Shown here piece by piece: positions 9,520 to 16,717 of a stretch of DNA of 64,000 bases. Under the pieces are notes generated by a model. That model made no database searches, had not been told where the DNA came from, and saw nothing but the letters and a program-made list of their open reading frames with translations. The position numbers and the translations under genes are program-made. This DNA is from Sphingobacterium psychroaquaticum (lineage in GTDB: Bacteria > Bacteroidota > Bacteroidia > Sphingobacteriales > Sphingobacteriaceae): the NCBI RefSeq assembly GCF_900177625.1, contig NZ_FXAU01000002.1, positions 209,707 through 273,706 on the forward strand, written 5' to 3'. The number at the start of each line of letters is the position of its first letter. Position 1 is the first letter of the stretch.

Positions 9520-9594
9520 TTAGAAAAATTTTTTATTACCGTAACGAATTTTGAAACCCTATAGCTGGGGGTGCTCCAACACCTCCAGTTTTTT
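9520..9594 (+). ncRNA. Candidate DonS-like antisense small RNA in the fecR-susC gap
   Basis: A stretch of about 75 nt, entirely complementary to the susC mRNA leader (68-142 nt upstream of the susC start). It is framed by the -7 element at 9506-9513 and an intrinsic terminator at 9565-9594. As plus-strand RNA the terminator stem is nine unbroken pairs including one G-U. Read from the minus strand, the same position is an A-C mismatch and no U tract follows, so the structure is tuned to the plus strand. Known cis-antisense RNAs such as DonS in Bacteroides fragilis lie at this same place in sigma/anti-sigma SusC loci and repress them. The homology is by position and layout, not by a search. The 5' end is approximate. 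Confidence 0.62.
9565..9594 (+). terminator. Intrinsic terminator of the antisense RNA
   Basis: Stem CTGGGGGTG (9565-9573), loop CTCCAA, stem CACCTCCAG (9580-9588), then six T (9589-9594). All nine pairs form in plus-strand RNA, one of them G-U. No plus-strand gene precedes it, so it most plausibly ends the small RNA. Confidence 0.75.
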
Positions 9595-9614
9595 GTTTCA
9601 TAGTTAAATTATGT

Positions 9615-10793
9615 TTAGTTTTTTGTCACTAAAACCCTCCTTTCTTCAATTGTAAATTTATAGTTTGTATTCATTTCAAGAACTTTTAATAGCGCAGATA
9701 ATTTAACCTTTCGAGAAACTGTTCCTGAGAGATGTACGTCTTCCAGGTTATTATCCGCAAAGACAACCTGCACATTATACCAGCTTTCAATTTCTTGTAA
9801 AATCTCATAAAAAGTACTATGATCGAAGGTAAACTCTTCATTCTTCCAGGCTACTTTCTGCGTCGGATTAAGAGACGAAATCTTAACCTCGTTCGTTACC
9901 ACGGCTTGTTCTCCAGGTTTAAGAAAATAAGCCTTACCACCGGTTAGAATTTTAACACGCCCTTCCACCAGGGTTGTTCGTGCATAATCCGCTCGAGATA
10001 CTACATTAAAAGATGTCCCTAAAACTTCAACGATCTGTTTCTCCATATGAACTTCAAAAGGTTTGGTCGCATCGTGCGCCACAGAGAAAAAGGCTTCTCC
10101 CTCTAGATATACTTCCCTCTTTTTTGCCGTAAAAGCAGACGGATAACGGAGCGTCGCTCCTGCATTGAGTTCCACTACCGTACTATCATCCAAACGCACC
10201 TTCATTATCCCGCCTTTAGGCGTGCTCACAGTCAAATAAATAGGCTCATTTTGCGTTGAATCTTGGTAGGTTAACGCACCATTTTCATCTTTATAGATTT
10301 GCATTCCGTCTTTGCTGTAAACAAGACCGACGGCCGAAGAATCAATACGTACCACTTCCCCATTTTCCAAGGTTACCGTAGCCATCGGACTGGCTGGATC
10401 CACATCATACACACCCCGTGAAGAAGATGTCGTTTCATCCTTATTCAAAATTTGACTCCAATACCAAGCTGCCCCAACAAGCAAAACACAAACGGCAGCC
10501 GCTATACGGAGCCATGGAGTAAACCAGACTGTCTTACCTGAAACCGCTGCTACATGATTGGGACTTCCTTCGATACGCTCAATTTCGTGCAGTACTTTCG
10601 CCAACACTTGATTGGCAGACTCCTCCGATAAGTGAGCCCGAACGGATATGGGCGTTTCTATCTCAGCAAGTATTCGCTCAAAGTCTTCATCAGACACATC
10701 TTCCAATAACTCCATAAGCTTGTACAGCTCCTCTTCCCTAATGGTGCCTTCAAAATAATGCAGAAGTAATTCTTTCAGGTATATATAATTCAT
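9615..10793 (-). CDS. FecR-family transmembrane anti-sigma factor
   Basis: 392 residues. Residues 1-80 form a cytoplasmic helical region of the kind that binds an ECF sigma factor. One membrane helix follows at about 94-112 (WLRIAAAVCVLLVGAAWYW). The periplasmic FecR domain is at about 185-290 (TPKGGIMKVRLDDSTVVELNAGATLRYP, quoted here in part as its start and end). A C-terminal DUF4974 domain lies at about 325-390 (FTFDHSTFYEILQEIESWYNVQVVF, in part). The periplasmic part is expected to contact the STN domain of the SusC encoded next. It follows the sigma gene by 91 bp and precedes susC by 162 bp, as in many Bacteroidota sigma/anti-sigma uptake loci. Confidence 0.93.
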   Translation of the reverse strand: MNYIYLKELLLHYFEGTIREEELYKLMELLEDVSDEDFERILAEIETPISVRAHLSEESANQVLAKVLHEIERIEGSPNHVAAVSGKTVWFTPWLRIAAAVCVLLVGAAWYWSQILNKDETTSSSRGVYDVDPASPMATVTLENGEVVRIDSSAVGLVYSKDGMQIYKDENGALTYQDSTQNEPIYLTVSTPKGGIMKVRLDDSTVVELNAGATLRYPSAFTAKKREVYLEGEAFFSVAHDATKPFEVHMEKQIVEVLGTSFNVVSRADYARTTLVEGRVKILTGGKAYFLKPGEQAVVTNEVKISSLNPTQKVAWKNEEFTFDHSTFYEILQEIESWYNVQVVFADNNLEDVHLSGTVSRKVKLSALLKVLEMNTNYKFTIEERRVLVTKN

Positions 10794-10884
10794 AATTTGG
10801 CAGCAGACACAAACCTTTTTATGTCTTTTACTACTATTATTACGAATGAAAAAGAGGAACTCACTAGTTTATTTTGAAAAAAAA

Positions 10885-11478
10885 TCAAATTTCTTTCAAA
10901 ATCCACCATAGAAGGATAATTTTTAGCTCTTTGTGATATTTAGCCGTGAACTGGCGCAGCGTTTTAGTTGCAGCAACAAGATGATTACTGATGGTGGATG
11001 TAGAAATATTGAGTAATTTACTAACCTCATCATAGGATTTACCTTCCAGCTTACACAAGCGAAAAGTCAGCTTTTGCTGTGGGGGGAGTTGTTCAATAGC
11101 TTCTTCTAGTATACTCCAGTCTTCACGACGTACATATTGATCTTCCATAGACTCAGATATGAGATCATGCTCCGTAAACAGGGTGTTAAAAATTGCATTA
11201 CTCCCTGTATTGCGGCGAATAAGGTCGATAGCCATCGAATCGGCCATCCGATAAAGATAATGCTCAAAATTTCGTTCTGTATCTATGCTTTCTCGCCCAA
11301 TCCATAGTTTTACAAAAACCGCCTGCAACACCTCTTTTGCATCCTCTGTGTCTTTGAGAATATAAACCAATCGACGGTAAATTAAGGCTGAACACTCCCG
11401 ATAAATAAACTCGAAAGCTTCTTTGTCTCCCTCCGTAAAAAGGGATAAGACCGATCTATTAATTTTACCCGTGCCCAC
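10885..11478 (-). CDS. ECF-type RNA polymerase sigma factor
   Basis: 197 residues. Region 2 is visible at LFTEGDKEAFEFIYRECSALIYR and DAKEVLQAVFVKLWIGR (both partly conserved sigma-70 region 2 features). Region 4 is at LPPQQKLTFRLCKLEGKSYDEVSKLLNISTSTISNH, a helix-turn-helix. A hydrophobic tail (IILLWWILKEI) ends the protein, as in many Bacteroidota ECF sigmas. It should direct RNA polymerase to its own operon when released by FecR. The first possible in-frame start is GTG 11478, since a TGA lies two codons before it. An out-of-frame ATG at 11485 opens a six-residue ORF that overlaps this start, which may couple or limit translation. Confidence 0.92.
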   Translation of the reverse strand: MGTGKINRSVLSLFTEGDKEAFEFIYRECSALIYRRLVYILKDTEDAKEVLQAVFVKLWIGRESIDTERNFEHYLYRMADSMAIDLIRRNTGSNAIFNTLFTEHDLISESMEDQYVRREDWSILEEAIEQLPPQQKLTFRLCKLEGKSYDEVSKLLNISTSTISNHLVAATKTLRQFTAKYHKELKIILLWWILKEI

Positions 11479-11530
11479 TATTCATATTAGGTTAACATAA
11501 AGTAAATGTAATCTATTGTCAGAGTATTTC

Positions 11531-11563
11531 CAAAAATAAAGGTTAAACGCATTACTTCAGAAA
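11531..11563 (-). promoter_or_regulatory. Promoter of the ECF sigma operon
   Basis: On the minus strand TATTTTTG (11538-11531) matches TAnnTTTG, with a TTTC (11563-11560) 21 nt upstream near the -33 position. This predicts a start near 11524 and a leader of about 45 nt before GTG 11478. It looks like a housekeeping-sigma promoter, so basal expression of the regulator does not seem to need the ECF sigma itself. Confidence 0.5.
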
Positions 11564-11598
11564 CACAAAAAACAACCAAACAGAGCACACACACATAC

Positions 11599-12003
11599 TT
11601 ATATCTTCACCAACACGCCCTTTCGCTTCACGATATTCTTGTAGTCCCACTGTATCGTGCGCGACTTTTCAAGCCATCGCCTCAGATCAGCGACATCGAT
11701 ATCCGCCATCGTTCGATAAAAAATAGAAGCATCCTTAAACTTCGTTCCGCGAACAACTAACTTTTCTTCATCGAAGTCTGCACCACTCCAAAACATCAAA
11801 CGCATCCCCTTCTTTTGCTTGCTATACCCCACAATAGGGTTGCCTTCTAGGAACCAAACAGGATGCGCATGCCATACCTTATTTTCGGCTTCCTGCAGTC
11901 CGCTACAGATCTCTTCCATCAAGTGGTTCGCCATCTCTTGGTCCGCGGGTTGCAACAACGCATTGTATTGCAAAACGTCCGCTGCATAAGTTATCTTTTT
12001 CAT
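11599..12003 (-). CDS. DUF1801 (YdhG/YdeI-like) small protein
   Basis: 134 residues, full length for the family. The WHAHPVWFLEGNPIVGYSKQKK region, read here as its start WHAHPVWF and GNPIVGYS core, is the typical DUF1801 signature; RLMFWSGADF and the C-terminal KSRTIQWDYKN are also family-like. Members share the fold of bacterial YdhG and have been linked to iron handling in Bacillus, but no enzyme activity is established. There is no signal peptide, so it is cytoplasmic. It stands alone and is divergent from the pentapeptide-repeat gene, with 97 bp between the starts. Confidence 0.75.
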   Translation of the reverse strand: MKKITYAADVLQYNALLQPADQEMANHLMEEICSGLQEAENKVWHAHPVWFLEGNPIVGYSKQKKGMRLMFWSGADFDEEKLVVRGTKFKDASIFYRTMADIDVADLRRWLEKSRTIQWDYKNIVKRKGVLVKI

Positions 12004-12100
12004 ACTGGTAGCATGTTAACGTACTATTGCTACATATAAAAATAAGAAACTTTAGTACCTTTACAAGAGCCTGACAACAACGAACAAGCGCCACAAGAAC

Positions 12101-12694
12101 ATGGAAGAAACCGTATTTCATGAGGACAAAACGTTCTCTAATATCAATTATGCTGAAACAAAATTACGTGATCGCGAGTTTGTACACTGTACATTTTTAA
12201 ACTGTAACTTCCATAAAAGCGACCTAAGCGATAATAGTTTTGAAGATTGTGTATTTCAGAACTGTAACTTCTCCATGACGATATTGAATGGTGCGGGTAT
12301 GCGAGATGTAACCTTTATAGAGTGCAAAGTATTGGGAGTAGACTTTACCAAATGTAACAAATACATGTTTTCATTTTCCTTTACAAACAGTTTTTTGGAC
12401 TACTCCGTTTTCTATGGCCGGAAACTTAAAAACACAAAGTTCGTAGGCTGTACACTGAAAGAAGTAGACTTTAGCGAAACAGATTTATCAGGATCCCTAT
12501 TTGATAACTGTGACCTTACGGATGCACGTTTCTTAAACACCAATTTGGAAAAAGCCGATTTCCGTACCGCACGTAATTTCACCATATTCCCCGAAGCCAA
12601 CAAAATGAAGAAAGCCAAATTCTCCGTCCTTAACTTAAGTGGATTGCTTTCTCATTATAATTTGGATATTGACAACGATATTTCTATAAGTTAA
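12101..12694 (+). CDS. Pentapeptide-repeat protein (Qnr-like architecture)
   Basis: 197 residues, mostly tandem pentapeptides of the A(D/N)LXX/CXF type: FVHCTFLNCNFHKSDLSDNSF at about 27-47 (partial) and later LKEVDFSETDLSGSLFDNCDL. Such proteins fold as a right-handed quadrilateral beta-helix that can mimic DNA. The size, the single break in the repeats near residues 90-105 and the ending LSGLLSHYNLDID resemble the Qnr/McbG group that protects DNA gyrase. Many chromosomal homologues confer no resistance, so the likeness is structural only. It converges with the cytochrome c peroxidase gene; GAAAA-GGGA-TTTTC in the 24-bp gap is a weak terminator-like hairpin. Confidence 0.85.
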   Translation: MEETVFHEDKTFSNINYAETKLRDREFVHCTFLNCNFHKSDLSDNSFEDCVFQNCNFSMTILNGAGMRDVTFIECKVLGVDFTKCNKYMFSFSFTNSFLDYSVFYGRKLKNTKFVGCTLKEVDFSETDLSGSLFDNCDLTDARFLNTNLEKADFRTARNFTIFPEANKMKKAKFSVLNLSGLLSHYNLDIDNDISIS

Positions 12695-12718
12695 TTATAA
12701 ACTAGAAAAGGGATTTTC

Positions 12719-13858
12719 CTATCGTGGAAGTTTTTCCGGTCGATGCATCCGATACTTAGTAGCCGTAATCGCCTCTAAAAAAGCCTTGAGGTCTTGGATT
12801 TCATCCTTGCTCAGATTTAATTTCCGCATTAGCGGATCAGTAACAGGATACAAAGGATCACTCTCTTTCTCTCCTGGTTTTGGAGAATTCATTTGCATCC
12901 CACTGTTATACATATTTAACAGACCTGTCATATCCCAAAACAGACCATTATGCATCCAAGGATCTGTATTCATAACATCACGCAAAGAGGGGGTTCTGAA
13001 TTTACCTACATCATCCGCTTTTTTTGTCACTTCATATCGACCAAGATCTTGATACTTACGCTTGTAATATGTTAATCCGATATTGTGGAAAGCCTCGTCT
13101 GTAAAAAATTCCCCGTGATGACAGTTCATACAACGTGCTTTTGTACGAAAAAGATGCAACCCTCGAATTTCGTCATCGCGCAAAATTTTATAATTCCCAT
13201 CCACAAATTCATCAAATCTACTACGCCGGCTGGTCAATGTCCGTTGAAAGGCAGCCAATGCACGCATCACTTCGGGCATAGAATATTCTACCTCACCAAA
13301 AGCTGCGGCAAATAATTCATTATATGCCGGTATCGCTTTAAGCTTTGGAATCAACTTTGTTAAATCCATATTCATCTCGTGATGCGCTTCAATAGGGCCC
13401 AGAGCCTGCTCTTCCAACGAACCCGCACGACCATCCCAGAAAAAGGACTTCCGTGCATACACATTCAATAACGATGGTGTATTCCGCGTCCCTTCCAAAT
13501 GATCATTACCCACAGGGACCGTAAGCTTATCAGCCCATGAAGTTTGTGGATTATGACAGCTGCTGCAGGAGATTTGATTTGAACCAGATAAAATCGGATC
13601 AAAAAACAAAAATTTCCCCAGCTTAACATCAGGTTGCTCCATCAACGTAAAGTAACTGGTATCTACCTTCGGTAATGATTTAAATTCGGTCCAATGTACG
13701 CCCGAATCGATCACAGGCCGCGGCCATTCAGTAATCGGTTTGCTATACAGTTGACGAACCGAATCTGTAAGATCACTAATACGCTGATACGCCCTGTTAC
13801 TGAAGGACAGTAAACAAACGACAGTCAAAATCAGAACAAATATTACTCCTTTTCTCAT
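12719..13858 (-). CDS. Di-haem cytochrome c peroxidase (MauG/CcpA family)
   Basis: 379 residues from ATG 13858. The open frame reaches a TTG at 13879, but that codon lies inside the predicted -7 element. An N-terminal membrane anchor or signal (VIFVLILTVVCLLSF) places it in the periplasm. Two c-type haem motifs are present, CSSCH at about 98-102 and CMNCH at about 243-247, with the family stretches RNTPSLLNV, FFWDGRAGSLEEQ and FRTPSLRDV. The family reduces peroxide with electrons from cytochromes, or in MauG-like members oxidises protein side chains. It is divergent from the TonB receptor and shares a Fur-like regulatory region with it, so it probably serves the same iron-limited response. 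Confidence 0.9.
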   Translation of the reverse strand: MRKGVIFVLILTVVCLLSFSNRAYQRISDLTDSVRQLYSKPITEWPRPVIDSGVHWTEFKSLPKVDTSYFTLMEQPDVKLGKFLFFDPILSGSNQISCSSCHNPQTSWADKLTVPVGNDHLEGTRNTPSLLNVYARKSFFWDGRAGSLEEQALGPIEAHHEMNMDLTKLIPKLKAIPAYNELFAAAFGEVEYSMPEVMRALAAFQRTLTSRRSRFDEFVDGNYKILRDDEIRGLHLFRTKARCMNCHHGEFFTDEAFHNIGLTYYKRKYQDLGRYEVTKKADDVGKFRTPSLRDVMNTDPWMHNGLFWDMTGLLNMYNSGMQMNSPKPGEKESDPLYPVTDPLMRKLNLSKDEIQDLKAFLEAITATKYRMHRPEKLPR

Positions 13859-13876
13859 CCAAGTGAACTTTGCTGG

Positions 13877-13908
13877 CAAAAATAACCCATTATTTAGAAT
13901 AATTAAAA
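13877..13908 (-). promoter_or_regulatory. Promoter of the cytochrome c peroxidase gene
   Basis: Minus-strand TATTTTTG (13884-13877) fits TAnnTTTG. A T-rich -33 element (about 13908-13905) sits 20 nt upstream. The predicted start is near 13870 and the ATG is at 13858. The operator at 13889-13913 covers the spacer and -33 region. Confidence 0.6.
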
Positions 13909-13913
13909 ATAAT
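13889..13913. promoter_or_regulatory. Fur-like operator 1 (peroxidase side)
   Basis: A 25-bp AT-rich near-palindrome: ATTATTTAGAAT then ATTAAAAATAAT around a central A, with 20 of 25 positions symmetric. It shares the half-site TTATTTAGA with operator 2, 38 bp away. Its position over the peroxidase promoter suits a repressor. Fur is the best guess, from site shape and the genes controlled; PerR or another Fur-family protein is possible. Confidence 0.55.
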
Positions 13914-13914
13914 G

Positions 13915-13945
13915 TTTTAAATATTAGGACGGATTAGTACTTTTG
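13915..13945 (+). promoter_or_regulatory. Promoter of the TonB receptor operon
   Basis: TACTTTTG (13938-13945) matches TAnnTTTG, and TTTT (13915-13918) lies 19 nt upstream at -33. The start would fall near 13951, inside operator 2, leaving a leader of about 44 nt before ATG 13995. Confidence 0.6.
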
Positions 13946-13950
13946 CCTTA

Positions 13951-13973
13951 TTATTTAGACTTGGTTTAAATAA
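13951..13973. promoter_or_regulatory. Fur-like operator 2 (TonB receptor side)
   Basis: A 23-bp near-palindrome, TTATTTAGACT then TGGTTTAAATAA, with seven symmetric outer base pairs and 18 of 23 positions symmetric overall. It covers the predicted start of the TonB receptor transcript. The repeated TTATTTAGA half-site and the divergent iron-type genes support Fur-family control. Confidence 0.6.
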
Positions 13974-13994
13974 GAACACAAACATTATTACCCT

Positions 13995-16712
13995 ATGACT
14001 GAATTTCGGCACGTAATTGCCATACTTCTGCTCTTATCTAGCAACCTATTGCATGCACAACAATCAAGAACAATCCAGGTGAAAGGTGTAGTTCTCGATG
14101 GGCAATCGACACCCATTCAGTTGGCCAGCGTTATTTGCCAGGAAACGTCAAGTTCCACGCTAACAGATAATAAGGGAAACTTTACACTAACGGTCCCAGA
14201 TGATTTGGATGAGGTAACATTAAAGGTATCCTATGTAGGGATGAAATCTGTACAGCTATCAGTGAAGACAAAAAAACAGAACCATCTCGTCTTCAAAATG
14301 GAAAGCAACAGCCTAACACTTAAAGAGATCACTGTAAACTCGACCTATGCCACGAACAAGAATTCCATCTCCTCCATCGAATTTAACGAAGAAGCCATTG
14401 AGCGCGTACAGGCATTCAGTTTAATGGATGTTCTTAATACACTGCCGGGAAAACAAATGACTCCGCCAAACATCAATGCGCCGCAGACGTTAACACTACG
14501 AAATACACTGGGAGGCCAGTACGATTTAAATAATTCCTTAGGTATTCCTATTATCGTGGACGGCGTCACTCTATCTAATGATGCGAACATGCAATCCCGT
14601 CCTGTCGGACAGCGCGGAATTGGTGGCTCTGCTCTTCCCGCCGTGACCAGTGGCAATACAGCAGACGTCCCATTTCGGGGTATTGACCTGCGAGAAATTC
14701 CCGTTGAGTCCATTGAACGCATAGAAGTGATCCAGGGCGTGGCCTCTGCCGAATATAGCGAACTCACTGATGGAGCAATCATCATTGAACGAAAAGCGGG
14801 AAAATCACCCTTACAATTTACCACCAATATCAATGGCGGATCCACCAACTTTTCGCTGAACAAAGGTTTTAACTTACCAAAAAAATGGGGAGGAATTACG
14901 ACGGATTTGAACTATGCCCTTTCCAATTCAAATCCTCGGGACAAGGTCCAGGAATACAAGCGATATGGTGCTTCGATACGTTGGAATACCATACAGTATA
15001 AACGCGTCCGCAATAAATTAAGCCTCGACTTTAACACCCGTGTGGATGATGCCAAGCAAGACCCGGACGATGCCTCTGAACGAAAATATTATTCGAAAGC
15101 AAAAAATTTCCGTGTCTCAAACAATACGTTTATCCGCTTGGACTCGAAAATCATTAATGATATTAACCTAACCTTATCTTATGCCGAAGGAACACAAGAG
15201 AGCTTTGCGCAATGGTTGCTGAACCAGCCATACAAAGGCTACACCGCAAAAGATACAACAGGTATCTATGAAGGGATACTACTTAATGGTCAATATTTAG
15301 CCGTGGAGGAAATTATAGGAAATCCTATATCCATGAGTGGGAACCTGAAGTTTAGTAGTCGTTTCAAATTCGGAAATACACGTCATAATCTATCCTATGG
15401 CTTAAACTCCAGCTACGCCAATAATGGTGGTAAGGGAATTATTTCAGATCCAGACCGACCTCGTTTTGTTGACTTTAATAGTCAAAATATTCGACCTTAT
15501 TCTTTTGAACAAACTCCTTCCATGGTTAATTCAGGCTTATATTTCACCGATAATGTAACCTATAAGATTGCTGGAAAGCAGGTTCATTCTAATTTAGGTG
15601 TGCGTCTTGATTCTCAAAATGGTTCCCTCGCTGTACAACCTCGATTGAGCACGCAAGTAATTCTTAACAAACAATGGAATATTGCAGCAGCCTATGGTAT
15701 TTCCACAAAATCTCCAACGTTGGCTCACAGATACCCACCCCCATCATGGATTGATGTGCCCCTTATTTTAGTCGTAAACAGCAAAGCGTCTCTATATCTA
15801 GTATATACAGAACGCTTTGAAACAGCAAACAGAGACCTAAAACCTAGTAAATCAACACAAGCAGAATTTACCGTCAATTACCGGAACTCGTTTTTGAGTT
15901 CGCGCGTGAATGCTTATTTCAAAGACAATCGTGATGGCTTCAATTCCCTTAAACAGTTTGTAAATTTTACCTTGCCAAATTACAGTTATTCATATGACCC
16001 GACCTTAAACAAGATCGTATATGCAGAAAATGGCACGCATACCGTTTATCGGGATCGAGGTTACTTGAAGGTCCAAAATGCACTCAACTCTTATACTTAC
16101 GGCGTAGACTGGAGTGTGTCTTTGAATAAAATTAACGCTATAAACACCAGCGTATCCACAAGCAGTTCCTTTATCTTATCGGAGCAGAACAATGATTATT
16201 ATGACATTATTAACCTTGAAAACCCCGTAAACATTAGTGGTGAAAATATATGGTATGCACTCCACACCCCACTCTCCAACAATAAAAGATACGTATTTAC
16301 AAGCAAACTTAATACGACGACGCATATTCCAAAATTAGGTTTTGTTATTATGACGAATACCGATCTTTTTTGGATGAATAAACAGAAAACAAAATATACA
16401 GAAGATTTCCAGTCAGCGCTTGGTTATTTAGATAAAGACATGCGTCCCGTTTTCTTTACCGGTAGTGAGCGATACGGCATCCCGCCACGCAATGTACGGA
16501 GTACAAGTACGGATCAACGAATTATTTATGCAAACTTCTCAGTATCTGTTGCTAAGGAGATCAGCAAACGTATCCGTATCGCTGTTACAACCTATAATAC
16601 ATGGAATTTACACCCACAATCATCATATACAAATCCAGATACTGGTGCTGAAACTATTACAACATATAACAGCCCATTGAGTATAACTGGAGGAATATCT
16701 TTAAAACTCTAA
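13995..16712 (+). CDS. TonB-dependent outer-membrane receptor (non-SusC type)
   Basis: 905 residues. A signal peptide ends near LLHAQQ (about 22). A carboxypeptidase regulatory-like domain follows at about 25-105 (VKGVVLDGQSTPIQLASVIC, family start), then the plug (IPIIVDGVTLSNDANMQ, RIEVIQGVASAEYSELTDG) and a long beta-barrel ending ITGGISLKL. There is no STN domain, so it does not signal through FecR, and no SusD partner follows. Instead it heads an operon with a DUF4876 lipoprotein and a DUF6850-like barrel, and it is divergent from a di-haem peroxidase. The likely cargo is a metal complex or metallo-peptide, judged from the Fur-like operator; the actual ligand is unknown. Confidence 0.9.
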   Translation: MTEFRHVIAILLLLSSNLLHAQQSRTIQVKGVVLDGQSTPIQLASVICQETSSSTLTDNKGNFTLTVPDDLDEVTLKVSYVGMKSVQLSVKTKKQNHLVFKMESNSLTLKEITVNSTYATNKNSISSIEFNEEAIERVQAFSLMDVLNTLPGKQMTPPNINAPQTLTLRNTLGGQYDLNNSLGIPIIVDGVTLSNDANMQSRPVGQRGIGGSALPAVTSGNTADVPFRGIDLREIPVESIERIEVIQGVASAEYSELTDGAIIIERKAGKSPLQFTTNINGGSTNFSLNKGFNLPKKWGGITTDLNYALSNSNPRDKVQEYKRYGASIRWNTIQYKRVRNKLSLDFNTRVDDAKQDPDDASERKYYSKAKNFRVSNNTFIRLDSKIINDINLTLSYAEGTQESFAQWLLNQPYKGYTAKDTTGIYEGILLNGQYLAVEEIIGNPISMSGNLKFSSRFKFGNTRHNLSYGLNSSYANNGGKGIISDPDRPRFVDFNSQNIRPYSFEQTPSMVNSGLYFTDNVTYKIAGKQVHSNLGVRLDSQNGSLAVQPRLSTQVILNKQWNIAAAYGISTKSPTLAHRYPPPSWIDVPLILVVNSKASLYLVYTERFETANRDLKPSKSTQAEFTVNYRNSFLSSRVNAYFKDNRDGFNSLKQFVNFTLPNYSYSYDPTLNKIVYAENGTHTVYRDRGYLKVQNALNSYTYGVDWSVSLNKINAINTSVSTSSSFILSEQNNDYYDIINLENPVNISGENIWYALHTPLSNNKRYVFTSKLNTTTHIPKLGFVIMTNTDLFWMNKQKTKYTEDFQSALGYLDKDMRPVFFTGSERYGIPPRNVRSTSTDQRIIYANFSVSVAKEISKRIRIAVTTYNTWNLHPQSSYTNPDTGAETITTYNSPLSITGGISLKL

Positions 16713-16717
16713 ACAAA

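Noticed and set aside
12101..12694. Quinolone-resistance (qnr) gene
   Set aside because: The pentapeptide architecture is Qnr-like, but identity cannot be judged without alignment and many chromosomal homologues give no resistance.
14345..14863. 172-residue minus-strand ORF inside the TonB receptor gene
   Set aside because: It is a shadow of a well-supported gene, with no domain features of its own.
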